In this document: positions 37,783 to 46,574 of the stretch, in pieces
Layout: every line of letters starts with the position of its first letter
Numbering within the stretch: the stretch's first letter is position 1
Assembly: GCA_963817905.1 (NCBI GenBank)
Contig: CAWFPS010000002.1
Location: 62,001-126,000, forward strand
DNA from: VRUE01 sp963817905
GTDB lineage: Bacteria > Actinomycetota > Thermoleophilia > Solirubrobacterales > 70-9
Reading direction: 5' to 3'
DNA length: 64,000 bases
Program-made: the position numbers and the translations under genes
Notes under the pieces: model-generated
Databases searched by the model: none
Told to the model about the DNA's origin: nothing
Seen by the model: only the letters and a program-made list of their open reading frames with translations

Positions 37783-39912
37783 TCAGGCATTCTCAGGCAG
37801 GCTCGCCTCGCTGATCCCGAAGCGTTCGTGCAGCTTGCGCAGCGGCTTTGGCGCCCACCAGTTCCACTTACCCAGCAGCTCCATCAGCGAGGGGACGAGG
37901 AGGGCGCGGATGATGCTGGCGTCGATCAGGACGGCGAGGGCGGTGCCGACGCCGTTCTGCTTGATGAAGATGATCTGCGAGGTGGCGAAGGCGCCGATCG
38001 CGACGGCGAACATCAGCGCCGCCGCGGTGACGATGCGGCCGGTGCGCTCCAGCCCGATCGCAACGCTCTCCGAGTCCGAGGCGCCGTTGTCGCGCGCCTC
38101 CTTGATCCGCGAGAGCAGGAAGACCGCGTAGTCGGTCGAGAGGCCGAAGGCGACGGCGAAGAGCAGGATCGGCATCGTCTGCTCCAGCGCCCCCTGGCTG
38201 GTGTAGTCGAAGAGCCCTTCGAAGCGGCCGTCCTGGAAGATCAGCACCAGCAGGCCGAAGACGGCGGTCAGGTTGAGGAAGTTCATGATCAGCGACTTGA
38301 TCGGCAGCACCACCGAGCCGGTCATCAGGAAGAGGATGACCAGGGTGGCGACGACGATGATCGCCAGCGCCACCGGCATGTGACGGACGAGGCTGTCCTG
38401 GAAGTCGACGAAGTCCGCGGTGGCGCCGGTGACGCGCACGTTGGCGCCCGGCACTTCGATCTCACGCAGAGTTTCCACCGTCGATTGGCTCGTCTCGGAG
38501 CGGAAGGTGTCCGTCGAGATCGCCTGGATCACGCTCAGGTTGCGGCCGACGCGCCGCGGCGGCAGGGCGGCGGCGACGCCGTCGACGCGCCGAGCCTGAG
38601 CCCGCGTGCGCGCTGCCGCGGCCGGCCCGCCGCCTTCGACGCTGACCCAGATCGGGGTGTCGCGGTAGGGCGGGTACTCGGTCTGCATCGCGTCGTAGAC
38701 CTGGCGGGCGCTGGCCTCCTCGGGCAGGATCGCCGGGTCGGCGGCGGTGAACTTGATGCTGAGGAAGGGCAGGCCGAGGACGATCAGGAAGAGCGCGCTG
38801 ACGGTCGCGATCGGTGCCGGGCGGCGCATCACGAAGCGCGAGAGGCGGTACCAGAAGCCCTTCTCGTCGGGGCGCGTCTCGGCCTCGGCGCGGCGGCGCA
38901 GGAAGCGTGGCGAGAGCGAGTTGACGCGGCTGCCGAGCAGGGTTAGCACCGCTGGCAGCACGGTCAGCGAGACTGCGGCGGCGAGCAGCGTCACCAGCGA
39001 GCCGCCGAAGCCCATCGAGTAGAGGAAGCGCTGCGGGAAGACGATCAGCGAGGCGAGCGCCGCCGCCACCGTCAGCGAGGAGAAGAACACGGTGCGCCCG
39101 GCTGTCGCCATCACCCGCCGCATCGCCGCCAGGCCGGGCCCGTCCACGGCGATCTCCTCGCGGTAGCGGGAGACGATGAAGAGGCTGTAGTCGATCGCCA
39201 GTCCCAGCCCCAGCCCGGTGGTCAGGTTGAGGGCGAAGATCGAGATCGAGCCGACCTCGCTCAGCAGGCGGATGACGAGGAAGGTGCCGACGATCGCCAG
39301 CACCCCGATCATCACCGGCAACAGCGCTGCGACGAGACTGCGGAAGAAGAGCAGCGAGAGCAGGAAGAGCAGCGGGAAGGCGAGCATCTCGGCCCGCTGC
39401 AGGTCGCTCTCGACCTGCTTGTTGACCTGCTCCTGGGCGACGGCGGGGCCGCCGACGGTGACGCCCGGCCGCTCGTTGTAGGCGTCGGCGATCGCCGCGC
39501 CCGCCTCCTGCCACTGCTTGTCGCCGCGCGGTTTCAGCCCGATCGCCAGGTAGGTCGAGCGGCCGTCGGTGGAGACGAAGGCGGGGGAGCGGGTTTCGTA
39601 GTAGCCGCTGACCGAGGCGACGTCGGCGCGGCGGCGCAGCTGGCGGGCGATCGACTCGACTCGCGCCCGGGTCGCCGGCTTGCCCACCGGGGCGCCTTCG
39701 ACGATGACGACCGCGCCGGTGGCGCGGAAGCCGGCGTCGAGCAGCCGTTCGCGCGCTTCGACGCTCTCGGTCCCCGGGTCGTCGGCGCCGTAGGGGTCGA
39801 GCCGGTCGGCGACCGAGCCGCCGAGGGCGCCGGCGAGGAGGAAGAAGGCGATCGCGGCGAGGCCGATCCGGCGGGCCTTGCCGTCGGCGAAACGGGCGAG
39901 GGCGTCGAACAT
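37783..39912 (-). CDS. MMPL/RND family transporter
   Basis: 709 residues from ATG 39912, which shares one base with the PadR stop. Twelve helices in two blocks are visible: the first after IGLAAIAFFLLAGALGG, the middle group with LTTGLGLGLAIDYSLFIVSRYREE (the MMPL signature with the Asp relay), and the second with FGLSTDYAVFLLSRIKEARDNG. Two large extracellular loops lie between helix 1/2 and 7/8. Such proteins export lipids or drugs in actinobacteria. The PadR regulator encoded immediately upstream probably controls it in response to a small-molecule substrate. Confidence 0.93.
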   Translation of the reverse strand: MFDALARFADGKARRIGLAAIAFFLLAGALGGSVADRLDPYGADDPGTESVEARERLLDAGFRATGAVVIVEGAPVGKPATRARVESIARQLRRRADVASVSGYYETRSPAFVSTDGRSTYLAIGLKPRGDKQWQEAGAAIADAYNERPGVTVGGPAVAQEQVNKQVESDLQRAEMLAFPLLFLLSLLFFRSLVAALLPVMIGVLAIVGTFLVIRLLSEVGSISIFALNLTTGLGLGLAIDYSLFIVSRYREEIAVDGPGLAAMRRVMATAGRTVFFSSLTVAAALASLIVFPQRFLYSMGFGGSLVTLLAAAVSLTVLPAVLTLLGSRVNSLSPRFLRRRAEAETRPDEKGFWYRLSRFVMRRPAPIATVSALFLIVLGLPFLSIKFTAADPAILPEEASARQVYDAMQTEYPPYRDTPIWVSVEGGGPAAAARTRAQARRVDGVAAALPPRRVGRNLSVIQAISTDTFRSETSQSTVETLREIEVPGANVRVTGATADFVDFQDSLVRHMPVALAIIVVATLVILFLMTGSVVLPIKSLIMNFLNLTAVFGLLVLIFQDGRFEGLFDYTSQGALEQTMPILLFAVAFGLSTDYAVFLLSRIKEARDNGASDSESVAIGLERTGRIVTAAALMFAVAIGAFATSQIIFIKQNGVGTALAVLIDASIIRALLVPSLMELLGKWNWWAPKPLRKLHERFGISEASLPENA

Positions 39913-40454
39913 CACTTGCTCCTTTCGAGGGGAGCGGACGCCAGCACCCGGGCCTCCATCCGCTCGCACCAGTCTGCGAACCACTCGTTGAACTCGATCC
40001 CCCCCTGCAGCACGATCAGCGAGTAGGGGTCCTTCTCCAAGGTCTTCGGTTCCATGCCGCGCAGCCGCTCGGCCAGCTCCAGCCGCCGCCGCCGCATCAC
40101 CCGCAGCGTCGCCACCGCGTCCTCGGGCGGCAGCACGTCGGCAAAGAACAGTTTCAGCAGCCCTTCTTCGCGCATCTCGGCCGTCTCGGGCGGCCGGCGC
40201 AGCCAGTCCTTCAGCTCGGCCTCGCCGTCGGCGGTGATCGCGTAGACGGTCCGCTTGCGCTCCCCACGCGGCACGTCACTGCCCTCGACCAGCCCAGCCG
40301 CCGCCAGCCGCTTCAGCTCCGGATAGATCTGCCCGTAGCTGGCCGCCCAGAAGAACCGGGTCGAGCCGTCGACCGCGGCCTTGATCTCATACCCCGATCG
40401 TGCCTCGCGGCTGACCATGCCGAGGATCACGTAAGCGGTCGGGTTGAGCTCCAT
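39912..40454 (-). CDS. PadR-family transcriptional regulator
   Basis: 180 residues. The N-terminal winged helix LNPTAYVILGMVSREARSGYEI, YGQIYPELKRLAAAGLV and RKRTVYAITADGEAELKDWL define PadR. The C-terminal helical dimerisation part is of the Vir_act_alpha_C type (EEGLLKLFFADVLPPEDAVATL, GIEFNEWFADWCERM). PadR proteins repress efflux genes until a ligand binds. It shares the operon with the MMPL exporter, and a perfect inverted repeat lies just upstream. Confidence 0.93.
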   Translation of the reverse strand: MELNPTAYVILGMVSREARSGYEIKAAVDGSTRFFWAASYGQIYPELKRLAAAGLVEGSDVPRGERKRTVYAITADGEAELKDWLRRPPETAEMREEGLLKLFFADVLPPEDAVATLRVMRRRRLELAERLRGMEPKTLEKDPYSLIVLQGGIEFNEWFADWCERMEARVLASAPLERSK

Positions 40455-40460
40455 CGGCCT

Positions 40461-40485
40461 AAGATATATCGGTCCGATATATCTT
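40461..40485. promoter_or_regulatory. PadR operator
   Basis: AAGATATATCGG (40461-40472) and its exact complement (40474-40485) flank one base. It starts 7 bp upstream of the padR ATG. The AT-rich 12-bp half-sites suit PadR, whose known operators are dyads of the ATAT type. Confidence 0.7.
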
Positions 40486-40521
40486 TAAGTGTGAAGTCGA
40501 TCACTGTAGTCTCCCTGGCCA

Positions 40522-40758
40522 ATGCCGATCGACCAGAGCAAGATGGGACAGGTGGTCACCGCCCAGATGGAGGCGCTGGAAGCCGACTATGGCGAGGACT
40601 GCCAGATCGGCGACGTCTGCACGATCGTCGAGGTCGTCGGCCCCCACGGCTCGCACGTACGAGTGCGGACCAGCGACATGCGCCCGCACATGGCCTTGGG
40701 CCTGATCCGCATGGCCGAGCACGCGATGCTCGGCAACCTCGGCGGCAGCGGCGAGTAG
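40522..40758 (+). CDS. Small hypothetical protein
   Basis: 78 residues from ATG 40522. KMGQVVTAQMEALEADYG begins with a helix and a mixed alpha/beta part follows (CQIGDVCTIVEVVGPHGSHVRVRTSD, MRPHMALGLIRMAEHAML). It contains two cysteines. It resembles short actinobacterial hypothetical proteins; no function can be given. Divergent from padR, 67 bp apart, so the PadR operator could act on it as well. Confidence 0.55.
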   Translation: MPIDQSKMGQVVTAQMEALEADYGEDCQIGDVCTIVEVVGPHGSHVRVRTSDMRPHMALGLIRMAEHAMLGNLGGSGE

Positions 40759-40844
40759 CCCTGCGCGCCGCTGGTGCTGGTCCCGTGACGATTTCCTGAC
40801 CTTCTGCGCGCCACGCGTGCGTCGGCTCCATGCACGATCGGCGC

Positions 40845-41159
40845 ATGAGTGCCAGCTACGAGGTCTTTCTGGACTCCTGGCCCGATGCCAGGCTCCTGGT
40901 CGACTTCGCGACCTCGCGGGGGGAAGTGATCGACTACGTTGTCATTCTGCTTCTGGTGACCACCGACGAGCGGAAGACGGTACGGGTCTACGACGGCAGG
41001 CATGGGTTCAACGAGATGCACCGCTATACCCGCGGTAGGGGGAAGCGGGACGGGACGCTGTTTCACAGCGGTACCCTTGCCGAAGGAAAGAACGCTGCGA
41101 TCGATGCGATCAAGCGGGGGTATGTGGAGATGATCGAAGGGTGGAGTGACAATGACTGA
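40845..41159 (+). CDS. Small protein, DUF7718-like
   Basis: 104 residues from ATG 40845. The pattern (YEVFLDSWPDARLLVDFATSRGEVIDYVVILLLVTTDE, then KTVRVYDGRHGFNEMHRYTRGRGKRDG) matches a short actinobacterial/phage family, tentatively DUF7718, in which a strand-rich body ends in a Tyr/Arg-containing loop. The following gene overlaps it by 14 bp, so the two form a pair reminiscent of toxin-antitoxin organisation, which I cannot support further. Confidence 0.6.
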   Translation: MSASYEVFLDSWPDARLLVDFATSRGEVIDYVVILLLVTTDERKTVRVYDGRHGFNEMHRYTRGRGKRDGTLFHSGTLAEGKNAAIDAIKRGYVEMIEGWSDND

Positions 41160-41433
41160 GGGGTATAAGGAGACTCCGGCGAGCAGGGTCATGGACGAAG
41201 CCATCGAGTTGGCCATCGCCGAAGAATCTCCCTACCCCGAATCAAGTTCGTTCATCAACGCCGGCACTCCTCACACCGAGAGCCAAATGGAAAGCGCTGC
41301 CCGCAATGGCTATTCCGTGGTTCTCGTCTCGCCCGACGGCGATATCCAAGTCATTGCGCCGGAGGACATCGTCTCCCCGGTCGAGATCGACGGCTCGGGC
41401 GCGGCTACTCGAGCTCTGCGACGAGCGCGCTGA
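41146..41433 (+). CDS. Small acidic partner protein, unknown
   Basis: 95 residues from GTG 41146, or 93 from ATG 41152. The N-terminus is acidic and helical (ETPASRVMDEAIELAIAEE) and the C-terminal half contains YSVVLVSPDGDIQVIAPEDI. Its reading frame overlaps the preceding small gene by 14 bp, which indicates joint expression. It lies 57 bp upstream of lysC, in a stretch with an inverted repeat TTGAGG/CCTCAA around 41460-41484 that may be a promoter-associated site. Confidence 0.55.
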   Translation: MTMTEGYKETPASRVMDEAIELAIAEESPYPESSSFINAGTPHTESQMESAARNGYSVVLVSPDGDIQVIAPEDIVSPVEIDGSGAATRALRRAR

Positions 41434-41490
41434 CCGTCGTGGAGTGTTGCGATGAGGAGTTGAGGTCAGACCACCTATCCTCAACCGTCG

Positions 41491-42792
41491 ATGTCCAAGA
41501 GCGGCTCCAACACGGTGGTGATGAAGTTCGGCGGCACTTCGGTTGCCGGTGCCGAGCAGATCATGCGTGCAGCGCGGCGGATCGTCGCCGCCCGCGAGGC
41601 CGGCAAGCGCGCCGTCGCCGTGCTCTCGGCGCGGGGCAAGACCACCGACGACCTGGTCGCCCAGGCGCTGGAGATCTCCGAGCGTCCCGAGCCGCGCGAG
41701 ATGGACATGCTGCTCTCCACCGGCGAGCGGATCTCCTGCGCGCTCTGCGCGATGGCGATCCACGACATGGGCCACAAGGCGATCTCGCTGACCGGCTCCC
41801 AGGCCGGCATCGTCACCGACTCATCCCACACCAGGGCGCGGATCATCGACGTCCGCGCCGACCGCATCCGCGAGGCGCTGGAGGAGGACCGGATCGTGCT
41901 CGTCGCCGGCTTCCAGGGCGTCTCCACCGAGAGCCACGACGTGACCACGCTGGGACGCGGCGGCTCCGACACCACCGCCGTCGCCCTCGCCGCGGCGCTC
42001 GACGCCGAGGTCTGCGAGATCTACACCGACGTCGCCGGCGTCTTCAGCGCCGACCCGCGAATCGTCCCCGACGCGCGCAAGATCCCGGTCGCCACCTTTG
42101 AGGAGACGCTGGAGATGGCGGCCTCGGGCGCCCGGGTGCTACAGCTGCGCTCGGTCGAGTACGCCCGCAACCACGGCGTGCGCATCCACTGCCGCAGCAG
42201 CTTCGAGGACGGTCCCGGTACCCTCGTCGTCAGCGAGGACGAGACCGAGCAGGAGACCATGGAGCAGCCCTTCGTTACAGCAGTGACCCACTCCGACGGC
42301 GAGGCGCGCGTCACCCTGGTCGGCATCCGCGACGAGCCGGGAGTCGCCGGCGAAATCTTCCAGGCGCTGGCCGACGCCGGTATCAACGTCGACGTGATCA
42401 TCCAGAACGAGCCGGTGGGCGACGACGAGCTGGCCGATCTTTCCTTCACGATCGACCGTGCCGAGTTGACCACCGCCACCGACACGCTGGCGGCGCTGGG
42501 CCAGGTCAGCGAGGGCGTGCGCACCGACGACCGCATCGGCAAGGTCTCGATCATCGGCGCGGGCATGCGCTCCCACCCCGGCGTCGCCGCCAAGGTCTTC
42601 GAGGTCCTCGGCCGCGAGGAGATCAACATCGAGATGATCTCCACCTCGCCGATCAAGATCTCGTGCGTGATCTCGGCAGACAGCGTCCCGGCCGCGGTCA
42701 AGGCGCTGCACCAGGCCTTCGAGCTCGGCGCCGGCGCCGTGCGACCCGAAGACGCGGCCGGAGCCGAGCACCACCCAACGGTCTCCTCGTGA
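41491..42792 (+). CDS. lysC: Aspartate kinase
   Basis: Catalyses the first step of the aspartate pathway to Lys, Met, Thr and diaminopimelate for the cell wall. 433 residues. The kinase domain starts with VMKFGGTSVAG and contains LLSTGERISCAL, GFQGVSTESHDVTTLGRGGSDTTAVALAAAL and YTDVAGVFSADPRI. Two ACT domains at the C-terminus (VTLVGIRDEPGVAGEIFQALADAGINVD and VSIIGAGMRSHPGVAAKVFEVL) mediate feedback control. It overlaps asd (GTGA). A Lys riboswitch is not evident upstream. Confidence 0.97.
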   Translation: MSKSGSNTVVMKFGGTSVAGAEQIMRAARRIVAAREAGKRAVAVLSARGKTTDDLVAQALEISERPEPREMDMLLSTGERISCALCAMAIHDMGHKAISLTGSQAGIVTDSSHTRARIIDVRADRIREALEEDRIVLVAGFQGVSTESHDVTTLGRGGSDTTAVALAAALDAEVCEIYTDVAGVFSADPRIVPDARKIPVATFEETLEMAASGARVLQLRSVEYARNHGVRIHCRSSFEDGPGTLVVSEDETEQETMEQPFVTAVTHSDGEARVTLVGIRDEPGVAGEIFQALADAGINVDVIIQNEPVGDDELADLSFTIDRAELTTATDTLAALGQVSEGVRTDDRIGKVSIIGAGMRSHPGVAAKVFEVLGREEINIEMISTSPIKISCVISADSVPAAVKALHQAFELGAGAVRPEDAAGAEHHPTVSS

Positions 42793-43829
42793 GTTCCTAC
42801 CGCGTCGGAGTGCTGGGCGCCACCGGCGCCGTCGGCTCGACCATCCTCGGGATCCTTGCCGAGCGCGAATTTCCCGCCGCCGAGGTCGTCCCCTTCGCCT
42901 CCGAGCGCTCGGCCGGGCGCCAGATCGAGTGGAACGGCTTGGTGCTCGAGTGCCGGGCGCTGAGCGCCGAGACGATCCAGGGCCTCGACGTAGTCCTCTC
43001 CTCGGCGGGGGGAGCGGTGAGTGCCGAGTGGGCGCCGCGGCTGGTCGAGGCGGGCGCCGTCGTCGTCGACAACACCAGCTACTGGCGCATGCACGACGAC
43101 GTGCCCCTGGTCGTCGCCGGAGTCAACCCCGACGCGGCGGTGGGACACAAGGGCATCGTCGCCAACCCCAACTGCACGACGATGGTGGCGATGATGGCGC
43201 TGGCGCCGATCCACCGCGCCGTCGGGCTGGAGCGGATCGTCGTCTCCAGCTATCAGGCCGTCTCCGGCACCGGCCAGCGGGCGATCGAGGAGCTGCTCGC
43301 CCAGTCGCGGGCCTCCCTGGCCGGGGAGGAGGTGCCGCCGCCGAGCATCTACCCGCACCAGATCGCCTTCAACGTGCTGCCCCAGGTCGAGGTCTTCTCC
43401 GACGGCGACGATTACACGACCGAGGAGCGCAAGGTGATGGCGGAGACGCGCAAGATTCTCGGCTTCGGCGAGGAGGTCTCGATCTCGGCCACCTGCGCCC
43501 GCGTCCCGGTGATCAGCGGCCACTCGGAGTCGGTCAACGTCCGCACCGCCGAGGACCTCTCCCCGGACGACTGCCGCAAACTGCTCGCCAAGGCGCCGGG
43601 AGTGATCGTCGTCGACGATCCCGCCAACGGCGTCTACCCGATGGCGCTGGACGCCGCCGGCCGCGACGAGGTCCTGGTCGGTCGCATCCGCCGCGACCCC
43701 GGCGAGGAGCGCACGCTCAACCTCTGGGTCGCCGGAGACAACCTGCGCAAGGGGGCGGCGACCAACGCCGTCCAGGTGGCGGAGCTGCTGATCGAGCGTG
43801 ATTTGCTTGGCCGCGTGGCCGATCGCTAG
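42789..43829 (+). CDS. asd: Aspartate-semialdehyde dehydrogenase
   Basis: Reduces aspartyl phosphate to the semialdehyde, next after LysC. 346 residues from GTG 42789. The NADP-binding GVLGATGAVGSTIL is at 8-20, the catalytic Cys is in NPNCTTMVAM (C129), and the acid/base His lies in RVPVISGHSESV. YQAVSGTGQRAI follows the Cys as usual. It forms the lysC-asd operon seen in most actinobacteria. Confidence 0.97.
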   Translation: MSSYRVGVLGATGAVGSTILGILAEREFPAAEVVPFASERSAGRQIEWNGLVLECRALSAETIQGLDVVLSSAGGAVSAEWAPRLVEAGAVVVDNTSYWRMHDDVPLVVAGVNPDAAVGHKGIVANPNCTTMVAMMALAPIHRAVGLERIVVSSYQAVSGTGQRAIEELLAQSRASLAGEEVPPPSIYPHQIAFNVLPQVEVFSDGDDYTTEERKVMAETRKILGFGEEVSISATCARVPVISGHSESVNVRTAEDLSPDDCRKLLAKAPGVIVVDDPANGVYPMALDAAGRDEVLVGRIRRDPGEERTLNLWVAGDNLRKGAATNAVQVAELLIERDLLGRVADR

Positions 43830-43891
43830 GCCATCCGTCCGTCACACTCTCGCGCGCCACCTGTAACATTTTGTCTGTTAGCGTCCACCAC

Positions 43892-44113
43892 ATGGAGGCA
43901 GCCCCGAAAGTGAACTGGAACGACGACCGCATCGACCACTTCGCGGCACAGGTCGACAGGCGTTTCGAGCAGGTCGACAAGCGCTTCGACCGCGTCGATG
44001 CCCGCTTCGACCACCTCGAGACTCGCTTCGACGCCCTTCAACAGGGCATGATCATCGTCTTGGCGAGCATCATGGTCGCCTTCGCCGGCCTCATCGTCTC
44101 GCTCAACATCTGA
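43892..44113 (+). CDS. Heptad-repeat coiled-coil protein with C-terminal helix
   Basis: 73 residues from ATG 43892. Four consecutive seven-residue repeats of the form (V/L)(D/E)xRF(D/E) are seen in RRFEQVDKRFDRVDARFD, followed by HLETRFDAL. The repeat is also visible at DNA level. A hydrophobic helix (MIIVLASIMVAFAGLIVSL) ends the protein, so it is a tail-anchored coiled coil. Similar short proteins are annotated as hypothetical in many bacteria; a structural role in membrane complexes is only a guess. Confidence 0.7.
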   Translation: MEAAPKVNWNDDRIDHFAAQVDRRFEQVDKRFDRVDARFDHLETRFDALQQGMIIVLASIMVAFAGLIVSLNI

Positions 44114-44156
44114 CCCGTCGCCGTCGGGTCGGCCCGCTGCTCTAGGTTCCCTCTTT

Positions 44157-45386
44157 ATGGACCTCGGCTTCGGCGACGCGGTGTTGATCTTCGGTGGGCT
44201 GCTGACCGTGGTCGCGGCGCTCTCTGGGGTGATGCGGGGAACGGTGCTCTCAGCCTCGGTGCTCTCGGTGGCGCTGGGCATCCTGCTCGCCGCCTTCGAC
44301 GTGGTCGACGTCGACGCGAGGAGCGAGTCGATCGTCGAGCTGGTCGAGCTGGCGCTGATCCTCACCCTCTTCTCCGACGGGATGTTCGTCGAGCGCGAGC
44401 TGCTGCGCCGCCACTGGAGCCCGGTCGCGCGGGCGCTGGTAATCGCGATGCCGATCACGATGGCACTGCTCGGCCTCGCCGCCAAGGCGCTCTTCCCCGA
44501 CCTCAGCTGGGCCGAGGCGCTGCTCCTCGGCGCCGTGCTCTCTCCCACCGACCCGGTCGTCACCTCGGCCGTGGTCACCTCGCGGATCGTGCCCAGCTCG
44601 GTCCGCCACACGCTCAACCTCGAGTCCGGCCTAAACGACGGCCTCGCTCTTCCCTTCGTCCTCTTCTTCCTCGTCCTCGCCGCGCCCGGCGGCGACCCCG
44701 GCGGCGAAGCGGTGAAGCTGGTCGGCGAGGCGCTGTTCGGCGCCGGCGTCGGTGTCGGCCTCGGCGTTCTCGGCGGCCGCCTCCACCACCACCTGCCCGG
44801 CGGCGGCCTCACCGCCCGCTACGAGGGGATCTACTCGATCGGCTTCGCTCTCTTCGCCTTCGGCTTTTCAGACGTGACGGTCGGCAACGGCCTGATCGCC
44901 GCCTTCGTCTGCGGCATCGCCCTGGCGGCGACCGAGCGCGAGGTCCCCGAGGGCTTCGTCGAGTTCGCCGAGAACACCAGCGCGATCTTGCAGGTGCTGA
45001 CCTTCTTCGTCTTTGGCGCCCTGATCGTCGCCACGGGCTTCCCGCACAGCATCCCGCCGCTCATCACCTTCGTCGTCTTCGCCCTGCTCCTCGCCCGCCC
45101 GGTCGCGGTGATGCTCTCCTTCGTCAAAACCGGCATCCCGCGCTCCCAGAAGCTCTTCATGGCCTGGTTCGGCCCCAAGGGCGTCGCCTCGATGCTCTTC
45201 GCCCTCTTCGTGCTCAAGTCCGACGTCATCCACGGCAGCCTGATCTTCGACATCGCCGCGATAGCGATCATCTGCTCGATCGTCGCCCACGGCCTCACTG
45301 ACACGGTAGGAGCCCGCTGGCTGGCCCGCCGGGTCGGGCTCGAGCAGAGCGAGGGCGGTCATTTGGGAAGCGCTGGCCTCGACTGA
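44157..45386 (+). CDS. Na+/H+ antiporter, CPA1/NhaP type
   Basis: 409 residues with about 12 helices. Antiporter signatures are LGAVLSPTDPVVTSAV (TDP, unwound helix) and LNLESGLNDGLALPFVL (the NhaP-type ESGLND motif with ion-binding Asp). IVELVELALILTLFSDGM precedes them. It exchanges monovalent cations for protons at the cytoplasmic membrane. It is monocistronic between the coiled-coil gene and the third ATPase. Confidence 0.93.
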   Translation: MDLGFGDAVLIFGGLLTVVAALSGVMRGTVLSASVLSVALGILLAAFDVVDVDARSESIVELVELALILTLFSDGMFVERELLRRHWSPVARALVIAMPITMALLGLAAKALFPDLSWAEALLLGAVLSPTDPVVTSAVVTSRIVPSSVRHTLNLESGLNDGLALPFVLFFLVLAAPGGDPGGEAVKLVGEALFGAGVGVGLGVLGGRLHHHLPGGGLTARYEGIYSIGFALFAFGFSDVTVGNGLIAAFVCGIALAATEREVPEGFVEFAENTSAILQVLTFFVFGALIVATGFPHSIPPLITFVVFALLLARPVAVMLSFVKTGIPRSQKLFMAWFGPKGVASMLFALFVLKSDVIHGSLIFDIAAIAIICSIVAHGLTDTVGARWLARRVGLEQSEGGHLGSAGLD

Positions 45387-45415
45387 GCGGTCGCCGCAGT
45401 CGAACGTTCATCCGA

Positions 45416-45430
45416 GATACTAAAAGTATC
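45416..45430. promoter_or_regulatory. Inverted repeat upstream of the third ATPase
   Basis: GATACT and AGTATC flank AAA; a further GTATAC follows at about 45438. Both lie 15-40 bp upstream of the ATG at 45453 in otherwise GC-rich DNA. Confidence 0.4.
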
Positions 45431-45452
45431 GCTTCTTGTATACTCCATCAGG

Positions 45453-46574
45453 ATGACAGTTGTTCTCGATGCGAATCCATTCGTCTATTCGCGGCCAGTT
45501 GTGCCCGAGGAGATGATCGATCGGGAGGGCGAGTTGGCCCGAATGCTCGAGCTTGCTCAGATAGGCCAGGCCGCGCGGCTCGAGGCGCCTCGCAGGTACG
45601 GCAAGACGACACTGCTGGGCAGGCTCGCGTTGGAGGCCGAGAAGCAAGGAATCGCGACCGCGTACGTCGACTTTTCCACCGTCTACTCGATTGCAGACGC
45701 GGCGGCCCGGATCGCTGCCGCATATCGGCAGCTCCAGGGGCCGGCCAGGCGTGCCGCGGGCGATGCCCTGAGGGCCCTGCGAGTGGGGCTTGGCGCGGGC
45801 CCGGTCTCCGTCTCGGCGGCCGCACCCGCGGCGGGCGCCGAGCGGGAGCTGATCGAGCTGCTCGATCTACCGGTCCGGATACATGCCCGCACCGGCACGA
45901 GGACCCTGGTTCTCTTCGACGAGTTTCAGGATCTGCTCGCGCTTCGCGAGGGCCTCGACGGGCTGGTCCGCAGCCGCATCCAGCACCACGGAGACGCCGC
46001 CAGCTATGTCTTCGCCGGCTCCCGAACCTCGCTCCTCCGCGCCCTGTTCACCGATCGCGAGCGGCCGCTGTACGGCCAGGCGCAACCGGTCGCGCTCGAT
46101 CCCCTGCCTCAGGAGGCGCTCGCGGCCTACGTCGGCAGGCAGTTCGAACGCTCGGGCGTCGAAGTCGAGCCGATCCTCGATACCTACCTCGGCCTGGTTT
46201 CCGGCCACCCGCAGCGGGCGATGTTGGTCGCCCATCACCTCTGGCGCGCATTCGCCGCCACCGACGAGCCACTCGTTGCGATGGACCGAGCGATCGACGC
46301 CGCCTTCGCCGAGCTGGCCGAGCCGTTCGAGGCGGTGATGCAGGCCCTGCGTCCGGCGGAACGGGCCATCCTGGCATCGCTTGCCGGTGACCGGCCGAGC
46401 ATCTACGCGCGGTCCACTCTGGAGGAGCTCGGGCTCGCCAAGGCCCAGGCACAGCGTGCGGTTCTCGCTCTGGAAGACCGCGGGCACCTCAGGACGACCG
46501 GGCGTGGCAGGTGGGTATTCGTCGACCCGCTGCTGGCGGAGTGGCTGCGGGGGGTCTTCTCGCCGGTCGGTTAG
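45453..46574 (+). CDS. ATPase_2-type (archaeal-like) AAA ATPase, third copy
   Basis: 373 residues. Instead of the NPYRPGAG box it begins NPFVYSRPVVPEEMIDREGEL. Walker A is a variant, APRRYGKTT (45-53), typical of the archaeal ATPase_2 family; Walker B LVLFDEFQDL ends at about 161 and sensor 1 is YVFAGSRTSLL. The C-terminal winged helix is visible (EAVMQALRPAERAILASLAGD, YARSTLEELGLAKAQAQRAVLALEDRGHLRTTGRGRW spread over helices and wing). It ends convergently with hipA, overlapping by 4 bp. Function unknown. Confidence 0.78.
   Translation: MTVVLDANPFVYSRPVVPEEMIDREGELARMLELAQIGQAARLEAPRRYGKTTLLGRLALEAEKQGIATAYVDFSTVYSIADAAARIAAAYRQLQGPARRAAGDALRALRVGLGAGPVSVSAAAPAAGAERELIELLDLPVRIHARTGTRTLVLFDEFQDLLALREGLDGLVRSRIQHHGDAASYVFAGSRTSLLRALFTDRERPLYGQAQPVALDPLPQEALAAYVGRQFERSGVEVEPILDTYLGLVSGHPQRAMLVAHHLWRAFAATDEPLVAMDRAIDAAFAELAEPFEAVMQALRPAERAILASLAGDRPSIYARSTLEELGLAKAQAQRAVLALEDRGHLRTTGRGRWVFVDPLLAEWLRGVFSPVG

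Noticed and set aside
41434..41490. A lysine riboswitch before lysC
   Set aside because: The gap is only 57 bp, too short for the roughly 170-nt lysine riboswitch, and its conserved elements are not seen.
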